32,610 nt of DNA from positions 1-32,610 of the forward strand of contig MEQK01000019.1 in the NCBI GenBank assembly GCA_001770175.1. Reading direction: 5' to 3'. Origin of the DNA: Bdellovibrionales bacterium RIFOXYD1_FULL_55_31 (GTDB taxonomy: Bacteria > Bdellovibrionota > UBA1018). Both the position numbers and the translations under genes were made by a program. This document shows positions 1 through 9,077 of this stretch, piece after piece. The notes under the pieces were generated by a model. That model was not told the origin of the DNA. It worked only from the letters and a program-made list of their open reading frames with translations, and did not search any database. Each line of letters starts with the position of its first letter. Position 1 is the first letter of the stretch.

Positions 1-682
<682 letters not shown>

Positions 683-726
683 TTACGGCGTTGGGAAGGG
701 GGCTCCGCGCATGCGGCGCGTTCAGG

Positions 727-2334
727 TTAGAAATAATAAATCAAACTCGGGGCGAAGGTGACCGTCTTCTGTGACAGCGTCGCGCCGTCCTGAAATTCAG
801 CGTTGTTCGCGGTGATCTCCAACCCGCCGCGTATCGCTATTTTTGGAGCGTATCGATAGAGCGCGCCCATGAAGAAGCTCACTTGGGACGAGCTGTTTAC
901 CGATCCGGAAACATTCGTCGTCTCAGCTGCGCTCGGCAACAGCCCGAAATCAAGATTGAGCGTCGCGCTCCAATTCGAACGAATCGGGAGATCCCCCCCT
1001 ACTCCGAAAAAGAACGCCTTGAAACCGATCGGCGTCGTCTGTTCCGTAACCGAAACGGGAAACGTGTAGGTGGCTGACTGATAACCCATCCTGACCCAGC
1101 CCTTCGGGCCGAAAAAGTTTCCATTCACGAGGTACGAGTAGCCGAGATTAAAGCGCCAGGCGGACATTGACGCCGATACGGAGCCCGCCGCGGTTGCTGC
1201 GCCGGTCGCCAGATCGTTCTGCGAGTAACTCGAAAAGCCATATCCAAAACCGAACTCGGTGAACCATTCACGATTCAGCCAGAGCTGAAGATCGGCTCTC
1301 GGGATGAGAAAGAGACCGGTCCCGCTCAAACCCGAAGATTCTGAACTGAGCTGGCGGGTAAAACTGCCCGCCCCAAGGCCGCCGCTAATCCAGCCCAGGC
1401 GGGGTGGTTCGTCGAGCGCTTCCTCCTCGGCCGCCGGTCGCGCGGCCGACCGAGCTGCGGGACCGACCGGCAGCGGCATGATCTGGACCACCTTTTGATA
1501 GCGGCCGATCTTGCGTCCGGGCTCTTCTTCGATCACCTTGCCGAAAGCGATCCGCTCGTCAGCTTCCTCGATTTCGACTCGGCCGACAGAGCTCAAGCGC
1601 CAGTCAACCACTGACTTCAGCAAGGGATGTTTCTTGACCTCATCCAGCGTGGCGATCAGAAGCGTGTCGCCTCTTTTGATATCGGCGTTCGCACCTATAT
1701 CGATGGTCACGGATTGATTATCCCTGCCCGTGACCTGCGCGACGAAGGGGACTTTCGAGATCATCCGATCAAGAGCCTGATCAAGGGAGCCCCGAAGATC
1801 CCCAAGGCCCAAAGCACCGGACTCTTCTGTCTGGAGCGTTTCTTTTCCGCCCTTTTCTGAGCTTTCCTGCAGAACAAAACGGTCGCTGGACAGCAATTCC
1901 ATTTGTGGCGAAAGCAACCACTCCAGAGTGAATCGATACTGCTTTCCCTCTTTTTGAATCGCGGTTCGAATGATGCTTTCGGCACGCGTCGCGCGCGCGA
2001 GCTGGCTCAAAATTTCGCGATCGTAGATAATCTTGCCGTACGGCAGCTTCGCCCGCGCAAGCACGTCATCGGCCTTCGAAAGGTCTTGAAGCTTGAAACG
2101 GCTCTGCCGCGAAAAATAGTCACGATAGGCGGAGGCGACGTAGTCGGCAAAAAGCCCGTCGACATTATCCAATGAACGCAGGAGGCCGACTGACTCGAGA
2201 GCGTACTTTCGGTCCAGCTCCGAAGTAGCGTGAGCTGAATTGGAGAACGCGCAAAAAAGCAAAAGAAACGCCGAAAGCAGCGCCCTGCGCGTTTTGGCAA
2301 AAGACCTGAAATCGAATCGGGTGCTATTAACCAT
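727..2334 (-). CDS. Exported protein with periplasmic N-terminal region (FlgT-like/SH3-like segment) and C-terminal outer-membrane beta-barrel
   Basis: Signal peptide (RRALLSAFLLLFCAFSNSAHA), segment VTGRDNQSVTIDIGANADIKRGDTLLIA, barrel-like C-terminal half with alternating aromatic/hydrophobic residues ending in a terminal Phe (PSLIYYF). Confidence 0.7.
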   Translation of the reverse strand: MVNSTRFDFRSFAKTRRALLSAFLLLFCAFSNSAHATSELDRKYALESVGLLRSLDNVDGLFADYVASAYRDYFSRQSRFKLQDLSKADDVLARAKLPYGKIIYDREILSQLARATRAESIIRTAIQKEGKQYRFTLEWLLSPQMELLSSDRFVLQESSEKGGKETLQTEESGALGLGDLRGSLDQALDRMISKVPFVAQVTGRDNQSVTIDIGANADIKRGDTLLIATLDEVKKHPLLKSVVDWRLSSVGRVEIEEADERIAFGKVIEEEPGRKIGRYQKVVQIMPLPVGPAARSAARPAAEEEALDEPPRLGWISGGLGAGSFTRQLSSESSGLSGTGLFLIPRADLQLWLNREWFTEFGFGYGFSSYSQNDLATGAATAAGSVSASMSAWRFNLGYSYLVNGNFFGPKGWVRMGYQSATYTFPVSVTEQTTPIGFKAFFFGVGGDLPIRSNWSATLNLDFGLLPSAAETTNVSGSVNSSSQVSFFMGALYRYAPKIAIRGGLEITANNAEFQDGATLSQKTVTFAPSLIYYF

Positions 2335-2635
2335 CCAACCTTTGAGAAGGCATCGTCTCCTCGTAGAGCGCGATGAGCGTTTTGAGCTCTGCGATTTCCT
2401 TTTGTGCCCTCTGCAATTTGGCCGTCAACTCCAGGAACTTCGGATCGCCGATGGCTCGACTGTTGAGTTGTGAATCATCCGGCCCTTCGTCCAGAAGAAG
2501 GTAACGGCCGTTCTCTACTTTATAAAGAATCTTGTTCGCCTTGATGTGCCTGCGAAGAGTTGAAAGGCTGATCCCTTTCTTGCCCGCATAATCCATCAAA
2601 GGAATCCATTTGCCCGCCGCAGCGCATTTCGACAT
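2327..2635 (-). CDS. Small helix-turn-helix (excisionase/MerR-like) DNA-binding protein
   Basis: The 164-aa ORF trims to MSKCAAAGKWIPLMDYAGKKGISLSTLRRHIKANKILYKVENGRYLLLDEG...; the internal ATG at 2635 avoids overlap with the divergent gene and has a well-placed promoter. Its stop overlaps the start of the 727..2334 gene (ATGGTTAA). Confidence 0.65.
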   Translation of the reverse strand: MSKCAAAGKWIPLMDYAGKKGISLSTLRRHIKANKILYKVENGRYLLLDEGPDDSQLNSRAIGDPKFLELTAKLQRAQKEIAELKTLIALYEETMPSQRLDG

Positions 2636-2642
2636 ACGATCA

Positions 2643-2670
2643 ATTGTATTTCCATGGGAGAGAATTTCAA
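2643..2670 (-). promoter_or_regulatory. Predicted promoter for the HTH/OMP operon
   Basis: Minus strand TTGAAA (2665-2670), 16-bp spacer, TACAAT (2643-2648), 7 nt to ATG at 2635. Confidence 0.55.
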
Positions 2671-2677
2671 GTAATCT
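2649..2677 (+). promoter_or_regulatory. Predicted promoter for the patatin gene, overlapping the divergent promoter
   Basis: TTTCCA (2649-2654), 17-bp spacer, TAATCT (2672-2677), 6 nt to ATG 2684. Confidence 0.45.
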
Positions 2678-2683
2678 CGCATT

Positions 2684-4009
2684 ATGGCTATTACCCGACA
2701 AAAAGCCACGGACGAAAAAATCCAGATCGGTTCGAAAAGAAAAATCGCCTTCGTGTGCAGCGGAGGCGCCTCTAAAGCTGGAGCATTTCACTTGGGTGTT
2801 GCTCTCGCGCTTCAAGAACAAGGGTTCAAATTCTACGGTGGACTGAACCCAAAGGCTGGTCCCGTCCGGACCCCCCGACCCATGGAGATCTCGACCTATG
2901 TCGGCTCAAGCGCCGGGTCGATCATCGCGAGCTATCTCGCCGCTGGCTATTCGCTCGACAATATTTTCAATTCCTTCCTGACAAAGAGAATGCCTCTTAC
3001 CGATCCGGCCGACATGACCCCCAAGGTCTTGCCCCGGCTCACCTACCCGACCATGCTGAAAATACGGCCCGGCTTGGCCGGCGAGCAGCTGAGGCAAGTC
3101 GCTTATCTCAAAAAGATCGTCTCCAATCTTTTCGACGGCAAATGGGAGGACGTGCTTCAACTCCGGTGGCTCAAGACAACCGGATTTTTTACCACAGCCG
3201 GAATTGAACAGTTCTTCCGGGAGGAGGTCCTGCCCTCAAACAGCTTTCATGATTACATTGCCGACCTTTTTATAGTCGCCACCCAGCTCAATCATTCCCG
3301 AAAAGTCGTTTTCGGAAAATACAGTTACCAGCCCCCCGCCCACGACCTCTCCTGCCAATATGACAACGACATTGTTATCTCGCAGGCTTGCGCGGCGAGC
3401 GCGGCACTTCCACCGCTTTACGCGCCTTACGCCATCAAGAACCGGAATGGGACCCCGATCCACTACATCGACGGCGAAATCCGCGACACGCTTTCGACAC
3501 ACGTCGCCGTGGACGCCGGAGCGGACCTCGTCATCGCCAGCTACACGCACCAGCCCTACCATTTCATGAAAGAGATCGGCTCGTTAACCGAATACGGACT
3601 GGCACCGATCGTGGTTCAGTCCATATTTCTCCTCGTCGAGCAGAAGATTAATAATACAATTCACAACAACGACATCCAGAGAAACGCGATTAATGCAGTG
3701 TCCCGGTACTGCAAAGAACAGGCGCTGACCGAGGAGCATCGCCGAAGAATTTGCGAAATTCTCGAAAAAGAGCTCCATCATCGTTCGGACGTCGACACGA
3801 TCTATATTCACCCGAGTCCGACGGATGCCCAGGTGTTTTTCGGCGACAACTTCAGCCTTTCTCCAAAAAAGCTCTCAGAATACGTGAAAAGCGGTTTTCG
3901 CGCCGCCATCGAAGTTCTTTCCAAGTACCGTTTTGAAGATCGCAGGTCCGAACCGGTCATCGGAACCACTCGTTCCGGCGCCGCCGAGGGCGCTGTCAGC
4001 CAAACGTAG
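2684..4009 (+). CDS. Patatin-like phospholipase family protein
   Basis: Oxyanion loop CSGGASKAGAFHLGV, nucleophile elbow GSSAGS (GxSxG), DGE (catalytic Asp-Gly) in HYIDGEIRDT. Confidence 0.9.
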   Translation: MAITRQKATDEKIQIGSKRKIAFVCSGGASKAGAFHLGVALALQEQGFKFYGGLNPKAGPVRTPRPMEISTYVGSSAGSIIASYLAAGYSLDNIFNSFLTKRMPLTDPADMTPKVLPRLTYPTMLKIRPGLAGEQLRQVAYLKKIVSNLFDGKWEDVLQLRWLKTTGFFTTAGIEQFFREEVLPSNSFHDYIADLFIVATQLNHSRKVVFGKYSYQPPAHDLSCQYDNDIVISQACAASAALPPLYAPYAIKNRNGTPIHYIDGEIRDTLSTHVAVDAGADLVIASYTHQPYHFMKEIGSLTEYGLAPIVVQSIFLLVEQKINNTIHNNDIQRNAINAVSRYCKEQALTEEHRRRICEILEKELHHRSDVDTIYIHPSPTDAQVFFGDNFSLSPKKLSEYVKSGFRAAIEVLSKYRFEDRRSEPVIGTTRSGAAEGAVSQT

Positions 4010-4123
4010 ACTTTTCTGGCCTCAGATTCTGTTTGTGCTATCCTTAACAACGCACAACCATCTGCATACGTGTAGTAGCGCGTTGAACCGTAACATCCAG
4101 CAGTCTCGCTGAAAGGGCTACGT

Positions 4124-5782
4124 ATGAAACTTTCCATGATCGACTACGGCATTATCGCCGTTTACTTCGTCTTTGTTCTGGGAATCGGCTTCCTGCTCAA
4201 ACGCAGGGTGAAAAGCAGCGGCGACTTCCTGATGAGCGGCAAATCCATTCCGCTCTGGATCACAAGCCTCGCCTTTATTTCGGCGAACCTGGGAGCCCAG
4301 GAAGTGATCGGGATGGCCGCTTCGGGCGCGAAGTACGGGATCATGACGGCGCATTTTTACTGGGTCGGCGCTATTCCGGCCATGATCTTTCTCGGCGTTT
4401 TCATGATGCCGTTCTATTACGGCAGCCGCGCACGTTCGGTTCCTGAATACCTGAAACTGCGCTTCGATGAAAAAACGCGAAGCTTCAACGCCCTCTCTTT
4501 CGCCGCGATGACGGTGTTCTCTTCGGGCGTTTCCCTTTACGCTCTTGCGATCCTTCTTCAGTCACTCCTTGGCTGGTCCTTCGAAGTCTCGGTGTGGCTC
4601 TCGGGAGGCATCGTGCTCGCGTACATTCTGACCGGCGGACTCACGAGCGCCATTTACAACGAGGTTCTCCAGTTTTTCCTGATCGTGCTCGGGATTGCCC
4701 CTCTCGTGTTCGCGGGACTTCATCAAGTCGGAGGATGGTCCGGAATCGAACAGCAACTTCCGGCCGTCATGACCCACACCTGGCAAAACATGGGCTCGGC
4801 GGCGGATAATCCGATGGGCGTGAATATGTTCCAGATGGTCATGGGTTTGGGCTTCGTGCTCTCGTTCGGTTACTGGTGCACGGACTTCCTCGTCGTTCAG
4901 CGAGCGATGGTCGCGCATAACATGTCGGCCGCGCAGCGCACGCCGATCGTGGCAGCGGTGCCAAAAATGCTCATCCCGTTCATCGTGATTCTTCCCGGCC
5001 TGATCGCTCTCGTTCTCACGAAGACCGACGGGAGTTTCGCGCTTCCGCTAAAACCAGACGGTCGGATGGATTTCGACATGACCTTGCCGGTCATGCTTTC
5101 ACATTACTACCCCACGGGACTCCTCGGCATCGGCCTCACGGCGCTGATGGCGTCCTTCATGTCCGGAATGGCCGGAAACGTGACCGCCTTCAACGCGGTC
5201 TGGACTTATGACATTTATCAGACGCACTTCAAAAAGAACGCGCCGGACAAGCATTATCTTTGGGTCGGTCGAATGGCGACGCTCTTCGGGATTCTGCTCT
5301 CCGTCGCGACGGCATACCTGGCCAGGAGCTTCAATAACATCATGGACCTCCTCCAGCTCGTTTTCGGCTTCGTCAACGCTCCGCTTTTCGCGACATTCCT
5401 CCTTGGGATGTTCTGGCGGAGAACAACGGGTCACGGCGCTTTCTGGGGACTGCTATCGGGAACCGTCATGGCAGCCATTACCCAGGGAATCACGATTGCA
5501 GAAGGAAAAGGCGGCTGGATGCTGTCGACCCCGGTTCACGAGTTTTCGTCCGCGATGGCGCAGGCTTTCGCGATCGCGATCGTCGCCTGGACCTCGTGTT
5601 TCGTGATCACGATCCTGATCAGCCTTGCCACCAAAGCAAAACCCGCTGATGAACTCCGTGGTCTCGTCTACAGTCTGACGGAAAAGCCGAAAGAGACCGG
5701 GGTTGCCTGGTATCTCAGACCGGCACCCCTGGCTGGGGCCGTGTTGGCTGCCGTGATCGCTCTTAACTTCGTGCTGAGGTAA
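4124..5782 (+). CDS. Sodium:solute symporter (SSS) family protein
   Basis: Multi-TM protein with SSS-type sequence (GDFLMSGKSIPLWITSLAFISANLGAQEVIGMAASGAKYG; SVPEYLKLRFDEKTR); Shine-Dalgarno GAAAGGG upstream. Confidence 0.9.
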   Translation: MKLSMIDYGIIAVYFVFVLGIGFLLKRRVKSSGDFLMSGKSIPLWITSLAFISANLGAQEVIGMAASGAKYGIMTAHFYWVGAIPAMIFLGVFMMPFYYGSRARSVPEYLKLRFDEKTRSFNALSFAAMTVFSSGVSLYALAILLQSLLGWSFEVSVWLSGGIVLAYILTGGLTSAIYNEVLQFFLIVLGIAPLVFAGLHQVGGWSGIEQQLPAVMTHTWQNMGSAADNPMGVNMFQMVMGLGFVLSFGYWCTDFLVVQRAMVAHNMSAAQRTPIVAAVPKMLIPFIVILPGLIALVLTKTDGSFALPLKPDGRMDFDMTLPVMLSHYYPTGLLGIGLTALMASFMSGMAGNVTAFNAVWTYDIYQTHFKKNAPDKHYLWVGRMATLFGILLSVATAYLARSFNNIMDLLQLVFGFVNAPLFATFLLGMFWRRTTGHGAFWGLLSGTVMAAITQGITIAEGKGGWMLSTPVHEFSSAMAQAFAIAIVAWTSCFVITILISLATKAKPADELRGLVYSLTEKPKETGVAWYLRPAPLAGAVLAAVIALNFVLR

Positions 5783-5787
5783 AACAT

Positions 5788-6033
5788 ATGAACTTGATGC
5801 AAAAGTATCTGGATGACCTGCGATTCATCATCGGCGCACTGTTCATGATCTTCGCGCTGATTCTAATGGTTCTCGGGATTACCGAACCGGTGGTCCCCGG
5901 CAAACTGAACCTGAATCTCTATACAGGGCTCTTCATGGGCCTCTTTTCCGGCGGAATGCTGTTCTTCTCGATTCGCGATCAGCTGAAAGCCGAAGAGAGC
6001 TCCAAAAAGAAGGACGTTTCAGTAGCGCTTTAG
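5788..6033 (+). CDS. Small two-TM membrane protein downstream of the symporter
   Basis: 81 aa with two hydrophobic segments; GAGG ribosome-binding site; 5 bp after the symporter stop. Confidence 0.7.
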   Translation: MNLMQKYLDDLRFIIGALFMIFALILMVLGITEPVVPGKLNLNLYTGLFMGLFSGGMLFFSIRDQLKAEESSKKKDVSVAL

Positions 6034-6669
6034 TTTTCTGGTTCGCTTGGCCTGGATAATTTCGGTAGCTGATTCGACGATTTCGGTACGATGCACCGAT
6101 TTCCAGAAATGCCACTGGAGCAGGGCCAAGCCGACGACCTCGGCACCGATCATGACCGGCTGAAACACGGTCGCGACCTGCTCACCGATCGTCCGATAGG
6201 GAAGGACAGGGAAACGTGTGCCCAGGAATGGCCAGAGAAGTGCCAAAAGACCTTCGGAACTCGGGTTCGGCACAAACCGGTCGACAAAATTGTCGAGCAG
6301 AAGATGACTCGCGACGCCTAGGGCGAGAGCGGCAAAAACACGGGATCGAATGGCAAGCCCGACAGCCCACAAGGTTGCGCAAAGCAGGGCAGTATGACCG
6401 AACGTCCGTGTTCCGGTGATGAGCCCTGGGGCCAAGCCGGAATAAAAAAGCGGCTTATCGACCAAATCGGGAAGCATGGTCCCAACCAGGAGAACACCAA
6501 AAGGTAACCCCCTTTTCCAAGGACTCGCGAGCTTGCTGCCTATTCCGAGATGCCCAAAGAGAATCACACCTCGATAGTAGCTCGAACGAACCTTCATTTT
6601 CGAGCCAAAACGCCAGAAAGGCATCATTGAAGCGTTTGCCTGATATGCTAGAGTACTCGGATGGCCCAA
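6019..6669 (-). CDS. Membrane-bound metal-dependent hydrolase-like protein (YdjM-like)
   Basis: Motifs GTMLPDLVDKP, RTFGHTALL, SHLLLDNF and several TM helices; actual start may be the ATG at 6597 or near 6627. Confidence 0.6.
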   Translation of the reverse strand: MGHPSTLAYQANASMMPFWRFGSKMKVRSSYYRGVILFGHLGIGSKLASPWKRGLPFGVLLVGTMLPDLVDKPLFYSGLAPGLITGTRTFGHTALLCATLWAVGLAIRSRVFAALALGVASHLLLDNFVDRFVPNPSSEGLLALLWPFLGTRFPVLPYRTIGEQVATVFQPVMIGAEVVGLALLQWHFWKSVHRTEIVESATEIIQAKRTRKLKRY

Positions 6670-8064
6670 AAATGGTGGGTCCTTGCGGCGGTGGCATGCG
6701 GAACCTTCATGGCCACCCTGGACTCGAGCATCGTCAACATCGCGCTTCCCACCCTGACGAAGGACTTCGGCGCGCCGTTACATCAGGTAAAATGGGTCGT
6801 GGTGGTCTATTTACTTGTGATCACCTGTCTTCTTCTTCCCTTTGGGCGCCTCTCCGATCAACACGGGCGAAAGCCGGTATTTCAACTTGGGTTCCTGATA
6901 TTTACGATAGGATCGGCGCTTTGCGGACTCTCACCCTCCCTCGGAGCTCTCGTCGCTTCGAGAGTGGTCCAGGCACTCGGCGTTTCCATGCTGATGGCAA
7001 ACGGCCCGGCGATCATAACGGCGGCGTTCCCGTTCCGTGAACGCGGAGCCGCGCTCGGAACTCTGGCAATGGTGGTCAGCACGGGACTCGTTTCGGGCCC
7101 CAGCGTCGGCGGGTTACTCATCACGGAATTCGGCTGGCGCAGCATTTTTTGGGTCAACATCCCCATCGGGATTGTCGGCATTGGGCTCGCACAACATTTT
7201 TTGAGCCGCGATCGGATACCGCGGGAGAAAGCGCCTTTCGATTGGGTCGGAGCCTTTCTTCAAACCATTTTTCTGTTCTCGTTCATCATCCTCTTTGACC
7301 CGCCGGACATCTCGATTTCAGGAAGTCTGCCGTTGGCCGGTTCGCCGTGGTTCTTCGGGATTCTGTCAGTCCTGTTCGGCGCGGCGTTCATCAAAGTGGA
7401 ATCGGAAGCAAAAGCCCCCCTGTTTGATCTGTCACTGCTCAAAATCCGGGTTTTCTGGGCCGCGAATCTGGCCAGCCTCCTGATGTTCGTGTCTTTTTCG
7501 TCCGTTTTTGTTTTGATGCCTTTCTTTCTCGAAGAAACCCTGCATTTCGCACCTCATAAGGCCGGTCTCTTCATGACCGCGATTCCACTCACCACTTTCG
7601 TGATCGCCCCGATTGCCGGCCGCCTCTCGGATCGTGTCGGCAGCCGCTGGCTGAGTTCAATCGGCGCGCTGATCGGCGCAGTCGGCCTTTTTGGAATGTC
7701 GGGCGTCGTCGGGCCGGGGCTGCACAGTACGATCGGCCCAGCCGCGATCGTGGTCGCCTTATCGTTCGCGGGACTGGCGACCGGCCTTTTTCAAGCACCG
7801 AACAATAACGCGATCATGGGCGCCGTTCCGGCCAACAAGCTGGGTGTCGCATCAGCCCTGCTCGCCACCGTTCGCAACCTGGGCCTTGTTACGGGGACAG
7901 GCCTGGCCACGACACTCTTCACCTGGCGTCACAAGCTCAGTAACGATTTTATCTCGTCACTTCACATGGTCCATGCCGTCTCAGGATGCCTGGCAATTCT
8001 CGCCATGATATTCTCTTTCTGGAAAGGATCCGGAAAACGCTCGGAGCACGAAGACGACTCATGA
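6661..8064 (+). CDS. MFS transporter, DHA2 (EmrB/QacA)-like
   Basis: FMATLDSSIVNIALPTLTKDF, PFGRLSDQHGRKPVF, about 12-14 hydrophobic segments. Confidence 0.9.
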   Translation: MAQKWWVLAAVACGTFMATLDSSIVNIALPTLTKDFGAPLHQVKWVVVVYLLVITCLLLPFGRLSDQHGRKPVFQLGFLIFTIGSALCGLSPSLGALVASRVVQALGVSMLMANGPAIITAAFPFRERGAALGTLAMVVSTGLVSGPSVGGLLITEFGWRSIFWVNIPIGIVGIGLAQHFLSRDRIPREKAPFDWVGAFLQTIFLFSFIILFDPPDISISGSLPLAGSPWFFGILSVLFGAAFIKVESEAKAPLFDLSLLKIRVFWAANLASLLMFVSFSSVFVLMPFFLEETLHFAPHKAGLFMTAIPLTTFVIAPIAGRLSDRVGSRWLSSIGALIGAVGLFGMSGVVGPGLHSTIGPAAIVVALSFAGLATGLFQAPNNNAIMGAVPANKLGVASALLATVRNLGLVTGTGLATTLFTWRHKLSNDFISSLHMVHAVSGCLAILAMIFSFWKGSGKRSEHEDDS

Positions 8065-9077
8065 TCTGGAAACCGCGCGAAAAACAACTCACCGCCGAAG
8101 AGGCCATCGCCCTCGCGAAGAAAGAACTTCGCCCGCTCTGGTTCGGCTCCGAACCTCTTTTGGCGGCCATCAATCACCAGGGCGGAATCACCGCACACCC
8201 GCTGGACCCGGCGTTCAGCAGTCGCGGTTGGGTAATTCTCTTCATTGATCCCACGAGCTTCGCCGGAGAAAGCACGATTACTTACGCCCGGGAATGGCAT
8301 CGCCGATACGATGCGCTGAATCTCGGGTTTTTGCTGGTGCTTAGATTTCCTTACCCGGACGTCTACTCCCGAACCTCGATAGAAGACAAATTCATCGCGT
8401 TGCACCGTATCGAGTTTCCCGTCGCCCTTGATGGCGACGGCCTTTTGTCGGCATCATTCGGCGCTTCCGAGACTCCGAAAATGGTCCTCACCTACCAGCA
8501 AAAGAATCATTTCGAAAAATCCGGACTTCAATGGTTTCCAGAGGGTGAATCGAGAGTTCAGGAGTTTCTCAGAGCGAATGACCCCGGCCTGCCGCTTCCC
8601 CCCGTTTTCTCCCCTCAGCTCAAACCCGGGAATGACAACTCCAAGCTGGAATTGGGCAGCACTCATTTCAAAGCCCTCAGGAGAATCGAAACCCTGCCCG
8701 AAACCAGCCCCTCGGGCGTGCCACTCTTCACGGGGAAGTGGGACCAGACCGCTGCATCCATCAGCACCGCGGATCCCGAGGCCAAAATCGCGATTCACTG
8801 TCCTTCGTCAAAGCTCTCCCTGATCGCGAGATCGATGCTTAAAACAGTCGAGCCGGCTTCCATTTCGATTCAAGTCGACGGAATGCCCGCGTTCGAGGAG
8901 TTCTTCGGTGCGGACCTGCAACAGGACGATGATGGAAGAACTGTCGCTCGAGTGGGCTCCGCTTGGCTCTATCGCGTGCTGGACCGTCTTCCGGCCAAAA
9001 ACCGGCAAGTCACGATATCTTTTCCCGAAGCAGATCGCGTCCGGGTCAGTCTCTACGGCTTGCGGTTCGGGGAATAA
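8061..9077 (+). CDS. Thioredoxin-fold protein with DipZ-C-terminal-like domain, no CxxC
   Basis: Start ATG at 8061 overlaps the MFS stop (ATGA). Thioredoxin-like stretch GWVILFIDPTSFAGESTITYAREWHRRYDALNLGFLLVLRFPYPDVYSR...RIEFPVALDGDGLLSASFGASETPKMVL; C-terminal LFTGKWDQTAASIS...ISIQVDGMPAFEEFFGADLQQDDDGRTVARVGSAWLYRVLDRLP...LYGLRFGE resembles the DipZ C-terminal domain. Confidence 0.5.
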   Translation: MIWKPREKQLTAEEAIALAKKELRPLWFGSEPLLAAINHQGGITAHPLDPAFSSRGWVILFIDPTSFAGESTITYAREWHRRYDALNLGFLLVLRFPYPDVYSRTSIEDKFIALHRIEFPVALDGDGLLSASFGASETPKMVLTYQQKNHFEKSGLQWFPEGESRVQEFLRANDPGLPLPPVFSPQLKPGNDNSKLELGSTHFKALRRIETLPETSPSGVPLFTGKWDQTAASISTADPEAKIAIHCPSSKLSLIARSMLKTVEPASISIQVDGMPAFEEFFGADLQQDDDGRTVARVGSAWLYRVLDRLPAKNRQVTISFPEADRVRVSLYGLRFGE

